Positions 6,178 through 14,724 of a stretch of 31,966 nt of DNA are shown piece by piece. Source of the DNA: a virus; the IMG/VR virus record IMGVR_UViG_3300034073_001851, positions 1 to 31,966 of that record; one strand, written 5' to 3'. Made by a program: the position numbers and the translations under genes. The notes beneath the pieces are model-generated. The model searched no databases, was not told where the DNA came from, and saw nothing but the letters and a program-made list of their open reading frames with translations. Every line of letters begins with the position of its first letter. The stretch's first letter is position 1.

Positions 6178-6495
6178 TTAATACTCAGTTATCAGAACTT
6201 GCTTACCAAGATGATCTCGGTGATTCTTCACCCAATATCGTCTACGAGATTGGTCGTGATACACCGGATCATGTTCCTCAGTAAACTCAATACCTATAGA
6301 CTTACCCTCATTAGAATTGCGCATATCATCATGAGTAAGATATGCAAATCCACCATATTGGTCTGTCTTATGTAGGATAGATTCTACAAAAGACGCAAGA
6401 ACCAATCGTTCCTTATCGTTATCATCCTGAGAGTTTCGCAAATAGTTATTTGCCATTTCTACAACGGTAGTCACTTGTATGGTTTTACGAGGCAT
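6178..6495 (-). CDS. Hypothetical phage protein
   Basis: 105 aa, MPRKTIQVTTVVEMANNYLRNS..., started at the ATG at 6495. TTGGAGCA stands just before it inside the end of the upstream gene (stop TAA, one base, ATG). The helical N-terminal half (KERLVLASFVESILH) is followed by a strand-rich, charged half (KSIGIEFTEEHDPVY). No family is recognised. Translation is coupled to 6497..6778. Confidence 0.8.
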   Translation of the reverse strand: MPRKTIQVTTVVEMANNYLRNSQDDNDKERLVLASFVESILHKTDQYGGFAYLTHDDMRNSNEGKSIGIEFTEEHDPVYHDQSRRRYWVKNHRDHLGKQVLITEY

Positions 6496-6496
6496 A

Positions 6497-6778
6497 TTAT
6501 GCTCCAAGATAAAACATATCGTTGCCTTCCTTGAAATCGCAACATGCGATCCAAAGAACCTTCTGCGCAAGTTCATCATCAGACAAATCTTTCAATTCAT
6601 CTTCTGACCAACCACCAGTAGATTTAAGATATACGATTGCATCGTTCCTGTCAACAACAAAATTGAGTTGCTGTTGCCAGTAATTTACTGCTTCAGTAAC
6701 ATCTCCTGATGCTGAACATTCGGAGATACAATTATCCGGTAAGTCTTCTGGATAAAGATCAAGCACATATTTCATCAT
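6497..6778 (-). CDS. Hypothetical phage protein
   Basis: 93 aa, MMKYVLDLYPEDLPDNC..., with AAAGGAGAAA before the double ATG. Acidic, with several Cys (DNCISECSASGD, IACCDFKEG) and a WSEDELKDLSDDELAQK segment like a short helix-turn-helix packing motif. First gene of the unit driven by 6802..6830. Function unknown. Confidence 0.8.
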   Translation of the reverse strand: MMKYVLDLYPEDLPDNCISECSASGDVTEAVNYWQQQLNFVVDRNDAIVYLKSTGGWSEDELKDLSDDELAQKVLWIACCDFKEGNDMFYLGA

Positions 6779-6801
6779 GTGATTTCTCCTTTGATTTTCC
6801 T

Positions 6802-6830
6802 ACTATAGCAAACTTCAAGATGGAAGTCAA
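6802..6830 (-). promoter_or_regulatory. Sigma70-type promoter
   Basis: TTGACT, 17 bp, TATAGT with TGC before the -10. Confidence 0.9.
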
Positions 6831-6833
6831 TCA

Positions 6834-6862
6834 GAAAAAAATCCCTGATTTCTCAGGGATTT
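6834..6862 (-). terminator. Rho-independent terminator
   Basis: ATCCCTGA-GAAA-TCAGGGAT followed by TTTTTT on the minus strand, ending the SprT-like gene. Confidence 0.9.
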
Positions 6863-7316
6863 AGAATGATATATTTTCCTCATGCAGATGTCTTAGATAT
6901 CGTACATACAAACCATGTTCTCTGCCCCAAGCTTCAACCTCCCACGGAAGATCGAAATACTCAGTTTCAGAATGGTCTACATACGAATCTTTCCATTTCT
7001 GTAGTGTACCTCTTAATTCACTTTTCAATTCGCCGGTTGCGAATTGTTTGACATGCACGAGTTCATGTGCCAATGTAGACAATTGGCTTTTGCGAGATAG
7101 ATATGGATTTACAACAACCACGAATTCCCGTGGATATTTACGATCATCTGCAACTTCAGTTTGTCCGTTGAGACCTTTTATTTTACGCAAAGAAAGCTCA
7201 ACACTGATATTCTTCATGAGTTTCTTTGATACCAATCTGGACATAATCCAATTGGTTGCATAGTCATACTCTTTTAATGAAACTCGCACAGGTTTGCCCG
7301 TATATGTAAGTTCCAT
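6861..7316 (-). CDS. SprT-like zinc metallopeptidase
   Basis: 151 aa. The zincin motif HELVH stands at residues 84-88 (TLAHELVHVKQF), with a downstream Glu-rich helix (PWEVEAWGRE) that could supply a further zinc ligand. SprT-like proteins are DNA-associated or housekeeping proteases; phage versions are common but unstudied. The ATG at 7316 has AGGAGATG upstream and its own promoter, and a terminator follows, so it is monocistronic. The catalytic motif is clear; the substrate is unknown. Confidence 0.85.
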   Translation of the reverse strand: MELTYTGKPVRVSLKEYDYATNWIMSRLVSKKLMKNISVELSLRKIKGLNGQTEVADDRKYPREFVVVVNPYLSRKSQLSTLAHELVHVKQFATGELKSELRGTLQKWKDSYVDHSETEYFDLPWEVEAWGREHGLYVRYLRHLHEENISF

Positions 7317-7343
7317 TTACATCTCCTATTACGATTATGCTGT

Positions 7344-7372
7344 ACTATACCACAATTCTATTTAGGTGTCAA
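7344..7372 (-). promoter_or_regulatory. Sigma70-type promoter
   Basis: TTGACA, 17 bp, TATAGT with TGG before the -10; drives the SprT-like gene. Confidence 0.9.
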
Positions 7373-7385
7373 TACCTGTCACCAC

Positions 7386-7408
7386 AAAAATGCATAACAG
7401 GTATGCTG
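7386..7408 (-). terminator. Weak terminator-like hairpin after phoH
   Basis: GCATA-CCTGT-TATGC followed by ATTTTTG on the minus strand. The stem is only five base pairs, so function is uncertain. Confidence 0.4.
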
Positions 7409-8128
7409 TTAATAACCTAAAGTTTCACATTCAATAATGAAATCTTTAACGAAACCACTTCTACAAATATCATTTCTGGTCATTTGAATAAATTCAAAAC
7501 TATTCATATTTCTACAAACATTAATTAGTTTTAATAAATCTCTTTTACCATCTCTTTCAGAAAGGTCTGATTGTTTAGTATCACCTGAAATAATAACTCT
7601 ACAATTTTCTCCGATACGAGTTAACACTGTAGATATTTCTGCCCAATTCATATTTTGAACTTCATCAATAATTACTACGGCATTTTTAATAGTTATACCA
7701 CGAATGAATGATGTAGATATAAATTCGATTTGATTTTTCTGTTTGAGAATATCGTATGCATCTCCTCTATTGAATAATTCAGTACAAATTAATTGATATG
7801 GAGATTCATAAACTTTAATTTTTTCTTTTTGAGAACCAGGAAGGAATCCGATATCTCTGGATGGAACAACAGAACGTACAATAATTACTTTATCTTGTTC
7901 TTCATGATGTAAAACTTCTTTTAATGCAAGATATAAACCAACGAATGTTTTTCCTGTACCTGCTGTACCATGAAACATCACATTTTTGTTTTTTCGGAAT
8001 GAATCAAATGCTTTTTTTTGATTCATTGTTTTGGGTGATATATCACTTAGATTCATCACATTGTTGACTGTGATTCCTTGTGCTCTAAGGATTCTTCTTT
8101 CTTTTTTAGTTAGTTTTTTATCTTGCAT
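7409..8128 (-). CDS. phoH: PhoH-like ATPase
   Basis: 239 aa. Walker A GTAGTGKTF falls at residues 54-62 and Walker B VVIIDEVQNM at 151-160, followed by SGDTKQSD, the standard arrangement of PhoH P-loop ATPases. PhoH is one of the most widespread genes in T4-like phages; its role in phosphate stress or RNA metabolism is unsettled. The N-terminus is basic (KKLTKKERRILRAQG) and may contact nucleic acid. AAAGG precedes the ATG at 8128. Its neighbours match a conserved T4-like phage block. Confidence 0.95.
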   Translation of the reverse strand: MQDKKLTKKERRILRAQGITVNNVMNLSDISPKTMNQKKAFDSFRKNKNVMFHGTAGTGKTFVGLYLALKEVLHHEEQDKVIIVRSVVPSRDIGFLPGSQKEKIKVYESPYQLICTELFNRGDAYDILKQKNQIEFISTSFIRGITIKNAVVIIDEVQNMNWAEISTVLTRIGENCRVIISGDTKQSDLSERDGKRDLLKLINVCRNMNSFEFIQMTRNDICRSGFVKDFIIECETLGY

Positions 8129-8135
8129 TAAACCT

Positions 8136-8366
8136 TTACCAAGTGTTAATAGTTGATCTCCGATGCTTCTTTTTCACTTCTTTCAAAACATCACGGAATC
8201 CACTATCAGGTTTCTTGGTAAGTGTAGAATACCCTATACTGGGAGCACCATTTACAAGTTGTTCCATATTAGGATTTTCCTGTAAATACTTATCTCTTTC
8301 AGAGATAGACATAAACACATCTATCTCTTCGTTTGTATCTTTATTTAAGAACTTATACGATGGCAT
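8136..8366 (-). CDS. Small conserved phage protein next to phoH
   Basis: 76 aa, MPSYKFLNKDTNEEIDVFMS... The ATG at 8366 is preferred because homologues I recall begin MP-Y-F, and it follows two bases after the stop of 8368..8532; the frame is open 13 codons further without an RBS. The start resembles FmdB-type putative regulators (short strand-turn-strand), but no CxxC knuckle is present. It ends in a lysine-rich tail (DVLKEVKKKHRR). It is a member of the PhoH/RNase H neighbourhood. Function unknown. Confidence 0.75.
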   Translation of the reverse strand: MPSYKFLNKDTNEEIDVFMSISERDKYLQENPNMEQLVNGAPSIGYSTLTKKPDSGFRDVLKEVKKKHRRSTINTW

Positions 8367-8367
8367 A

Positions 8368-8532
8368 TCAATAATCGTCCGAATGCTCTGATAATGCTCT
8401 AACATCTTTTGTTTTAAGAGCAGACTTCATTCTCTTTTGCTTTCTACGATCAATGTCCTTCTTTCGACGATTCTTTTCTGAATAATCATCATCTTCATAG
8501 TCATACCATTTTTGATTACGAGATTTGCTCAT
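8368..8532 (-). CDS. Small charged phage protein
   Basis: 54 aa, beginning MSKSRNQKWYDYEDDDYSEK and continuing with a dense Lys/Arg stretch (NRRKKDIDRRKQKRMKSALK). The ATG at 8532 overlaps the stop of 8529..8939 (ATGA), and the stop is two bases from the next start, so three genes are chained. Acidic-then-basic composition suggests an RNA- or DNA-associated peptide. No family name is known to me. Confidence 0.75.
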   Translation of the reverse strand: MSKSRNQKWYDYEDDDYSEKNRRKKDIDRRKQKRMKSALKTKDVRALSEHSDDY

Positions 8533-8939
8533 AGTAAGTCCTTAAATGCCTCCTTAATTAGGTTTCTGTCTAGTCCTTTGTAGGGTAGTTTCTTATCTTT
8601 TACATTAATTATTAGTTCAGCATCTTTTGGATCAATGCTTTCCAATAATTGAACGAAAAGTTGTTCTCTTCTAAGTTGTTTCAGATTTGGATTACCTCCT
8701 TCAACAAACAGATAGAGTTTTCTTGCTTCATGATATAACATCCCATGTCCCTCATTGGTAGGCATAGGTTTATATGGTGCTGGTCCTTTTGGCAACAAGA
8801 ATTTGATGTTATCATCCCAGGCATACTTAATAACTGTTCTAAGTGCAGGACTATCATTGCGTTGTAACCAAGCAACCTTTTCTTTTCTTGTCTTGAAATC
8901 CTGAGATTTCTCTAAAATCTCAGATATTGATAATCTCAT
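8529..8939 (-). CDS. DUF6433-like conserved phage protein
   Basis: 136 aa, MRLSISEILEKSQDFKTRKEK... with VAWLQRNDSPALRTVIKYAWD and KFLLPKGPAPYKP. This pattern is shared by a conserved T4-like phage family of unknown function that lies beside RNase H and PhoH. Its C-terminal half (LFVQLLESIDPKDAELI then KKLPYKGLDRNLIKEAF) is also characteristic. It is coupled to the genes on both sides. The DUF number is from memory and should be read as probable. Confidence 0.75.
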   Translation of the reverse strand: MRLSISEILEKSQDFKTRKEKVAWLQRNDSPALRTVIKYAWDDNIKFLLPKGPAPYKPMPTNEGHGMLYHEARKLYLFVEGGNPNLKQLRREQLFVQLLESIDPKDAELIINVKDKKLPYKGLDRNLIKEAFKDLL

Positions 8940-8953
8940 GGTTTCCTCTTATA

Positions 8954-9784
8954 TCAAAAATCATTTATATGTTCCATTAAATTCTTCATCCTATTTTTTA
9001 CAAAATATCCAAACAATTTACTTCTATCGTTAGTATTCTCTTTATTTAATTCAAAAACAATTTGTTGTTCGATGTGATCTGGAATTTGTGTCAAATCAAT
9101 AAGCATCTTATTTCTGACATAATTCCTATAAAGAGAATGTTCTGGATTACTTTCGATATTAGAATAAGTTTCTAACATCTTAGATGTGATTCTACTTTGT
9201 CTTTGTCCAATGACAAAACAGTTATCAGGAGAAGCAATGTTTGGAACACCATCGTTAGAGTCTCCACGAACGATATGTTCAAACAGATATGCTTTTGGGT
9301 CATCTGTTTTTAACATAATCATCTTCACCGGATCATATTGTTTGACATGTGGATTTGTTTGCAATTGTAAATAGTCTTTATCTGTACTAACGATTAAAAT
9401 AGGTTCTTTTGTATTTTTACATGCTATAGCAATGATATCATCTGCTTCAGCAGTATCAACACGAACATATTTATATGGAAACACTTCTTGAAGATCTTTC
9501 TTCAATTCATCTAAAGATTCAAAGATCTTAGTCCAATTTAGTTCAGATTTCTCCCGTGCTTTTTTCCTGGATGCTTTGTAGTATGGGAACTGTTGTTTCC
9601 TCCAGTAATTGAAGGAATCAACAGCAAAGACCATTTCACCGTACTCGTGTTTGAATTTAGCATTCAAAGAACGAATAGAGTTGAGAGCAATATGTCGAAA
9701 CAAATCAACATTGATTTCTGATGTTTTATTCAAATCTTTAAGAACAGCAGAAAATAACACATTGTTTAGATCAAGGATTATCAT
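8954..9784 (-). CDS. rnh: RNase H / 5'-3' flap exonuclease (T4 Rnh type)
   Basis: 276 aa. It opens MIILDLNNVLFS like T4 RNase H. TAEADDIIAIA and then VSTDKDYLQLQ carry the acidic metal-binding residues of the FEN/5'-nuclease superfamily, and GDSNDGVPNI is the helix-hairpin-helix region. It would remove RNA primers from lagging strands during phage replication. I start it at 9784 rather than at the open frame's 9850, because the upstream gene covers that part and the family starts here. GAAGAACC serves as a weak RBS. It overlaps the previous gene by 14 bases. Confidence 0.9.
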   Translation of the reverse strand: MIILDLNNVLFSAVLKDLNKTSEINVDLFRHIALNSIRSLNAKFKHEYGEMVFAVDSFNYWRKQQFPYYKASRKKAREKSELNWTKIFESLDELKKDLQEVFPYKYVRVDTAEADDIIAIACKNTKEPILIVSTDKDYLQLQTNPHVKQYDPVKMIMLKTDDPKAYLFEHIVRGDSNDGVPNIASPDNCFVIGQRQSRITSKMLETYSNIESNPEHSLYRNYVRNKMLIDLTQIPDHIEQQIVFELNKENTNDRSKLFGYFVKNRMKNLMEHINDF

Positions 9785-10151
9785 TTGGTTCTTCTTTGAT
9801 TTCAATTTTTTCTTTGAAGGTTGGGGCAATAAAAACGATTCTATCATCATCTACTTGTTCAAAACAAGCATTAGCAAATGCATGGAATGGATGTTCAATA
9901 TCATAATACTTACACATCAATGCTTTCAATGCTTCCATGCAAAAACAAAGTTCTTTTACTGTTTTATCATCATTTGATAAATGAAAACCAGCATTAGCAA
10001 TTTGTTCAAGAAGTAGATTTGCTAAGATTTCTGAAATCTCTTCAATCTGTTCTTCTTTTTGTGTGAGAATGTTTTCTCTTACTTCTTCAATTGTAGGGGG
10101 AGAAGGAACTGATTTATTTTTAATAGGAAAAGTAATAATGTTATTTGACAT
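9771..10151 (-). CDS. Conserved T4-like phage hypothetical protein
   Basis: 126 aa, MSNNIITFPIKNKSVPSPPT..., start at 10151 with ACAGGAAT upstream; the open frame extends through the promoter. The order of segments is a proline-rich head, a helix (EEQIEEISEILANLLLEQIANAGF), then CFCMEALKALMCKYYDIEHPFHAFA. I recognise this as a family near RNase H in T4-like phages, without known function. Three Cys fall within the second helix. Confidence 0.8.
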   Translation of the reverse strand: MSNNIITFPIKNKSVPSPPTIEEVRENILTQKEEQIEEISEILANLLLEQIANAGFHLSNDDKTVKELCFCMEALKALMCKYYDIEHPFHAFANACFEQVDDDRIVFIAPTFKEKIEIKEEPNDNP

Positions 10152-10179
10152 TTTTATTCCTGTGTTAGAGTTATGATCT

Positions 10180-10208
10180 ACCATAGCAAAGACAGAGATT
10201 GTTGTCAA
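10180..10208 (-). promoter_or_regulatory. Sigma70-type promoter for the RNase H - PhoH block
   Basis: TTGACA, 17 bp, TATGGT with TGC before the -10. It lies between the heptose operon's end and 9771..10151, and is the only strong promoter seen for the six genes down to phoH. Confidence 0.85.
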
Positions 10209-10214
10209 TAAGAT

Positions 10215-10796
10215 TTATAGTATGATTTTTTTATTAAAAGAATATTCTAATCTAATATCTTGTGCTAAAGAATGCATCAATATTTGATGACAATCTTCTA
10301 CAATACCATAATTGTTAGAGTTAACATGAATGCATATATCACTAAGTTTTTTACATTCTCCTCCATCAAAACCAACAAATGATATGGTTTTTATATTCAA
10401 TTCTTTAGCAGTTTTAATTGCAGTAACAACATTTTTTGAATTTCCACTAGATGATATTACAAACAATACACAATTCTCTGATCCATACCATTCCAATTGT
10501 TTGCTGAATACATATTCATATCCAAAATCATTGGCAATAGCAGTTAACAAGGAAACATTAGAAGTCAATGAAATAACTTTAGTATGTACTTCAGTATCTG
10601 TTCTAATTCCTTTCATATGATCACATGAAAGATGTTCTGATATAGCAGAAGAACCTCCATTACCACATACAAAAATTGTTTTATTATTATTTGCACATGA
10701 TAATAAAGATCGTTTTACTTCTTCCAATGAAAAAAGATTTATTTGATTTAATGCATCATTTAACATCTTTTGGTAAGATATGATATAATTATTCAT
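10215..10796 (-). CDS. gmhA: Sedoheptulose-7-phosphate isomerase (GmhA-like)
   Basis: 193 aa, a single SIS domain. FVCGNGGSSAISEHLSCDH and then VISSSGNSKNVV are the phosphosugar-binding loops of GmhA; H and E residues late in the chain (EDCHQILMH) fit the active site. GmhA converts sedoheptulose 7-phosphate to D-glycero-D-manno-heptose 7-phosphate. The length equals bacterial GmhA. ATG at 10796 overlaps the stop of hddA (ATGA). It is the last gene of the heptose operon. Confidence 0.9.
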   Translation of the reverse strand: MNNYIISYQKMLNDALNQINLFSLEEVKRSLLSCANNNKTIFVCGNGGSSAISEHLSCDHMKGIRTDTEVHTKVISLTSNVSLLTAIANDFGYEYVFSKQLEWYGSENCVLFVISSSGNSKNVVTAIKTAKELNIKTISFVGFDGGECKKLSDICIHVNSNNYGIVEDCHQILMHSLAQDIRLEYSFNKKIIL

Positions 10797-11770
10797 GAAC
10801 ACATCTCTATAGAACTGCCTTTATCTGTAAATTTAAATTTCACTAGATTTTTATTTGAAAATAAATCAAGGAATTTATTTTGATTTTGTTCTGGTACATA
10901 GAACATAAAATATCCTCCTCCACCAGCACCTAACAACTTACCACCAAGTGCACCAGATTTCAACCCATAATCATATATTTCATCTAATAAAGGATTGGTG
11001 ATATTTGTTGATAGTGTTTTTTTAACTTTCCAAGATTCATGCAATAATGAACCAAAGTCATCTAATTTGTTTTGTTGTAGATAGGAAATAGATTTTTCTG
11101 CCATATCAACTAATATTGATACATCAGATACTTTTTTATTTTCTGATAGATTTTGAACTTGTTCTGCCAATATATCAGAAGCAAATCTATCTGTTTTTGT
11201 ATTAACAAAAAATAATCTTTGATTTAAGTTTTGTTTAGTGAAGAAATTAATTTCAATTGGTTTTACTTCTACATCATACTTATTAAATATGAAACAATTC
11301 AATCCACCATATGCTGCTGCATATTGGTCTTGTTTTCCAATAGGTTGTTTGCATCTATCAATTTCAATATAAGACGACAATTCTGCTAACATTGCTGGAC
11401 TCAATGCACAATTATATTTCATATAATGTAAAGCATTAATCAGTCCTACAGTAAATGTAGATGATGAACCAAGTCCAGTTCCTTTTGTAGGAACATCAGA
11501 GAAACTAGCAATTTCAATGTTATTTTTAATATCATAATGCTTTAGAATTTCTTTGATTCTATCGTGTTCTATATCATCAATAGTTTTTGGATATTCCATT
11601 TTAGAATAAACAAGTTTGATATGATCTGCAACACAAAAATTTGAAGCAATGTAAATGTGTTGATTGATAGTAGTTGATACTACCAATCCTTCATTGTTTT
11701 CATAATATTGTGGTATATCACTGCCACCACCAAAGAAACTTATTCTTAAAGGAGTTTTTGTTAATATCAT
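10793..11770 (-). CDS. hddA: D-glycero-alpha-D-manno-heptose-7-phosphate kinase (HddA-like, GHMP family)
   Basis: 325 aa. The GHMP signature GTGLGSSSTF is at residues 97-106, the start LTKTPLRISFFGGGSD is typical of HddA, and the C-terminal GALGGKLLGAGGGGYF is the second GHMP glycine motif. HddA phosphorylates heptose 7-phosphate at C1 to the alpha-1,7-bisphosphate, the branch leading to GDP-heptose of capsules and S-layers rather than ADP-heptose of LPS core. The start overlaps the SDR stop (TAATG). Confidence 0.9.
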   Translation of the reverse strand: MILTKTPLRISFFGGGSDIPQYYENNEGLVVSTTINQHIYIASNFCVADHIKLVYSKMEYPKTIDDIEHDRIKEILKHYDIKNNIEIASFSDVPTKGTGLGSSSTFTVGLINALHYMKYNCALSPAMLAELSSYIEIDRCKQPIGKQDQYAAAYGGLNCFIFNKYDVEVKPIEINFFTKQNLNQRLFFVNTKTDRFASDILAEQVQNLSENKKVSDVSILVDMAEKSISYLQQNKLDDFGSLLHESWKVKKTLSTNITNPLLDEIYDYGLKSGALGGKLLGAGGGGYFMFYVPEQNQNKFLDLFSNKNLVKFKFTDKGSSIEMCS

Positions 11771-12735
11771 TATATTTCTTCTCTAACATCCAAGATCCAC
11801 TGATTGTTTTCTAACCAATCTAATGTACGAACAATTGTTTCTGGTATAGAATATTTTGGATTCCATCCCAGAGAAATTAATCGGGACACATCTAAATAAT
11901 TGATCTTACTATCACCAATCCATCCTACTTCATTGCCCGACCAAGTAATCTCAGGATTAATTTTCATATAATTAATAATAATTGGAATAGATTCTGTGAG
12001 ACTACAAGTAGTTGTATTTCCTATATTGAATATATTAACAGGATTATTAGTATTACTAACAATTGTTAACATTGCATCTATACAATCATCTACATCCAAA
12101 TATGTTTTTCTTTGATCTTTACCACCATGTACATATAATTCATTAGGATTCTTTTTCAACATGGAATAAAAATTATAAATGAATCCATGAGAATATCTTG
12201 GACCTGTTATTGATGAATATCTAAAGATCCAAGATTGTGTATCATATGCGGCACAATGTGCTTGTACTAATCCTTCACCTGCTAATTTTGCTGCTCCATA
12301 AAATGATGTTTGTATAAAAGAACTATTTTCTGGAGTAGGAATTATTTCTGAATCTCCATATACTGCTGAAGTAGATGAATAAGCAATCTTTTTAATTTCT
12401 CTTTGTTTGATCCAACGAAGAACATTATAAGTTGCAAGTATTCCATCATTAATATCTTTGTCAGGATAAACAGAACTAAATCTAACATCTGCATTTGCTG
12501 CTAAATGAAATACCATTTCAATATCAGATTCAACAATCTCATTTAGAGAATTAGGTTTTGACAAATCTATATCATAAAATTTAAAATTATTGTATTCATT
12601 TAATTCTTGAAGAATTTTTTCATGCATTGGTTGAAATCTACTTACACCAATAATTCTGATGTTAGATTGAAGCAACCTTAATGTAAGATTGCTTCCGATA
12701 AATCCACAACAACCAGTAATCAAAACTGTTTTCAT
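11770..12735 (-). CDS. NAD-dependent epimerase/dehydratase (extended SDR)
   Basis: 321 aa from the ATG at 12735, chosen for GAGGATAAT upstream and because TGCCGFIG then falls at residues 7-14, as expected for the nucleotide-binding loop. The catalytic pair is Y146-GAA-K150, with the serine in YSSTSAVYGDS. The sequence resembles the GalE/WcaG group acting on nucleotide sugars. In this operon it probably modifies the activated heptose (epimerisation, reduction or 4,6-dehydration), but the exact reaction cannot be told. It sits between GT4 and HddA. Confidence 0.85.
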   Translation of the reverse strand: MKTVLITGCCGFIGSNLTLRLLQSNIRIIGVSRFQPMHEKILQELNEYNNFKFYDIDLSKPNSLNEIVESDIEMVFHLAANADVRFSSVYPDKDINDGILATYNVLRWIKQREIKKIAYSSTSAVYGDSEIIPTPENSSFIQTSFYGAAKLAGEGLVQAHCAAYDTQSWIFRYSSITGPRYSHGFIYNFYSMLKKNPNELYVHGGKDQRKTYLDVDDCIDAMLTIVSNTNNPVNIFNIGNTTTCSLTESIPIIINYMKINPEITWSGNEVGWIGDSKINYLDVSRLISLGWNPKYSIPETIVRTLDWLENNQWILDVREEI

Positions 12736-12742
12736 ATTATCC

Positions 12743-13795
12743 TCAAGTTCTATAAACAAAATATTTGGTTGGAAGTGCTCTTGATTCTGCTGTAGGATAC
12801 TTAGCATTCAACTCTTCTAGAATTCGTATCCACTTACTATAAACAAATTCTGTATTATATCTATTTTGAATATATCTACGAATAAACTTTAATGATTCTA
12901 TATGAGATGGGTCATTATTTCTTACATCTTCAATTGCTTGTTTAAGATTCAAATAATGAATTCCAGCATGTTCATTAGGATTCTCAGAACCATTATACAT
13001 ATACTTATTCAAAGCACCAGAAGTATCTGGTAATGCTGCTAGGTCTGGATGAACACATACCATACCATAATACATTGCTTCAAGCAATGCTCTGCACATG
13101 GTTTCTGGCCATATATTTGGATATGCAAAAATATGATAGTTATCTCTCAATTCTTTTATTAAATCAGTATGCTTTGTAAATCCATGATATGTTATTTGTG
13201 GATGATCTTTACAAATATTAAATAACTTTTCATATTGTTGATCTCTAGCATCCCAACCATACATTTTAAAAGAAGAATGCACATGAAGATGAATGTTCTT
13301 ATCTTCTTCTGCCAATTTCAAAAATACAGGAACCAGCAATTCCAATCCACGATGTGGGGTTGTATGATATGATATATTCACTACTTTCTTTGGATCTGGT
13401 TTCTTTGGTAGTTCAGGATCTTTTTCATATGAATCTATACAATGCATACCACCTTCTATAACACTACATTGTGATGAATATGGTGCACCAATTGCTGCTA
13501 CGAAAGTATTATAATGCCAATTAGATAAAAACACCATTTTATGAAAACTGTTTTTCATTTCTTCAGATTCAAAAGGTTTTCTACTTTCTGGATCATTTGG
13601 TAGATTATGTTCAAACCAAATTCGTATTTTATCTTCTTTTAGTTGTCGTAATCTACTTGGAATGATTTGAACATTTTCTAATAGATGTCGAGGAATATGA
13701 CCATCATATAGAAACCTCATATACATCTCAGTTCCACCTGATGCATTTGAGTTAGAAATTTCATTTGTTTCCATCAAATCAAAATTATCTTGCAT
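12743..13795 (-). CDS. Glycosyltransferase, GT4-like (GT-B fold)
   Basis: 350 aa. The C-terminal half shows the GT4 donor-binding pattern: KKVVNISYHTTPHRGLELL, then FAYPNIWPETMCRALLEAMYYG, with the E-x7-E acidic pair, and CVHPDLAALPDTSG. The N-terminal half (ASGGTEMYMRFLYDG, IWFEHNLPND) is the acceptor side. It probably transfers the operon's activated heptose to a phage or host acceptor. GGAGATAGAG precedes the ATG at 13795, which overlaps the end of the phosphatase gene. No membrane segment is seen. Confidence 0.85.
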   Translation of the reverse strand: MQDNFDLMETNEISNSNASGGTEMYMRFLYDGHIPRHLLENVQIIPSRLRQLKEDKIRIWFEHNLPNDPESRKPFESEEMKNSFHKMVFLSNWHYNTFVAAIGAPYSSQCSVIEGGMHCIDSYEKDPELPKKPDPKKVVNISYHTTPHRGLELLVPVFLKLAEEDKNIHLHVHSSFKMYGWDARDQQYEKLFNICKDHPQITYHGFTKHTDLIKELRDNYHIFAYPNIWPETMCRALLEAMYYGMVCVHPDLAALPDTSGALNKYMYNGSENPNEHAGIHYLNLKQAIEDVRNNDPSHIESLKFIRRYIQNRYNTEFVYSKWIRILEELNAKYPTAESRALPTKYFVYRT

Positions 13796-14330
13796 TCTCT
13801 ATCTCCATAATTGTATGACAAGCATTGTATATATTAGTTGTTTTATAAACAGGATAACAGAAATCATATTCTGGAGGACATGAATACTTATATTCATTCC
13901 CAACAAAAATGGTTTTCAAACCACTTCTATTTCCTGGAACAATGTCTTTCCATCTATCTCCAATCAAATAACTATTGTCTCTATCAATATCATACTTATT
14001 GATAAGATATTCAAACATTCCATTATTAGGTTTGTAATCGTTTGAACTTTTATCTAAAGCACAAACGATTTCATCAATTTGTAGAGTTGATTTTAACATA
14101 TCACAAATAAGATCAAGTTCATCTTTGCTCATATCTCCATCTTTTACTCCAGGTTGATTTGTAACGATGAAGGTCATGAATCCTAAAGATTGAACTAATG
14201 AAAAAGATTCTTTTACTTTTGGAAAAAACTTAAATTCTGCCAAAGTCCATGGAGAAGTAAAAGAACCATCTTTTCTTTCTACTAATTCATTAATAACACC
14301 ATCTCTATCAAAGAACACTGCTTTTTTCAA
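13785..14330 (-). CDS. gmhB: HAD phosphatase, heptose-1,7-bisphosphate phosphatase-like (GmhB)
   Basis: 181 aa. DRDGVIN at residues 8-14 supplies the nucleophile Asp and acid/base Asp, then IVTNQPG and GDRWKDI complete the HAD motifs, in the histidinol-phosphatase/GmhB branch. It would release phosphate from C7 of heptose 1,7-bisphosphate. The start codon is TTG with AGGAAAAG upstream, set inside the last codons of the nucleotidyltransferase gene (23-base overlap). The zinc loop of E. coli GmhB (CxH..C) is not evident. Confidence 0.85.
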   Translation of the reverse strand: MKKAVFFDRDGVINELVERKDGSFTSPWTLAEFKFFPKVKESFSLVQSLGFMTFIVTNQPGVKDGDMSKDELDLICDMLKSTLQIDEIVCALDKSSNDYKPNNGMFEYLINKYDIDRDNSYLIGDRWKDIVPGNRSGLKTIFVGNEYKYSCPPEYDFCYPVYKTTNIYNACHTIMEIENAR

Positions 14331-14724
14331 TTCTTTTCCTCAATTCAGTTGAACTATAACTATGTTTTCTATTTAAATAAACAATCTTGATATTTCTCTC
14401 TTCACATATCTTTTGTCCTGTTATCGATTGACCAAGATATTCTTCTCCCATAAATCTTACATTAATTGATTCTATTGCTAGAATGTTTTCTAAATCATTT
14501 TCTGTGTCATATGGAATTACTTGATTTACTAATTTACAAGACACCAATTGTACATATCGTTCATACATTGATTGAATAGGAATGTTTTTGTATGAACGAT
14601 CTGTTTGAGGATTGGTATGCAGTCCAACGATTAAATAATCACAATGTTGTCTTGCTTCTTTAAATAAAGCAAGATGTCCAGGATGTAAAAGATCAAATGC
14701 ACCGCATGTAAATCCAACTATCAT
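14308..14724 (-). CDS. Cytidylyltransferase-fold nucleotidyltransferase (HldE C-terminal-like)
   Basis: 138 aa. GAFDLLHPGH at residues 8-17 is the HxGH nucleotide-binding signature, and KHSYSSTELRKRI near the end is the usual SSTxIR-type motif. This is the fold of HldE's C-terminal domain and of glycerol-3-phosphate cytidylyltransferase. In context it should activate heptose 1-phosphate to NDP-heptose. This is unusual beside HddA, whose normal partner HddC has a different fold. The nucleotide used (ATP, CTP or other) is not readable. ATGA overlap with the upstream gene. Confidence 0.85.
   Translation of the reverse strand: MIVGFTCGAFDLLHPGHLALFKEARQHCDYLIVGLHTNPQTDRSYKNIPIQSMYERYVQLVSCKLVNQVIPYDTENDLENILAIESINVRFMGEEYLGQSITGQKICEERNIKIVYLNRKHSYSSTELRKRIEKSSVL

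Noticed and set aside
9784-9850. Longer N-terminus for the RNase H gene
   Set aside because: That stretch is coding in another frame for the upstream gene, and the family begins at the later ATG.
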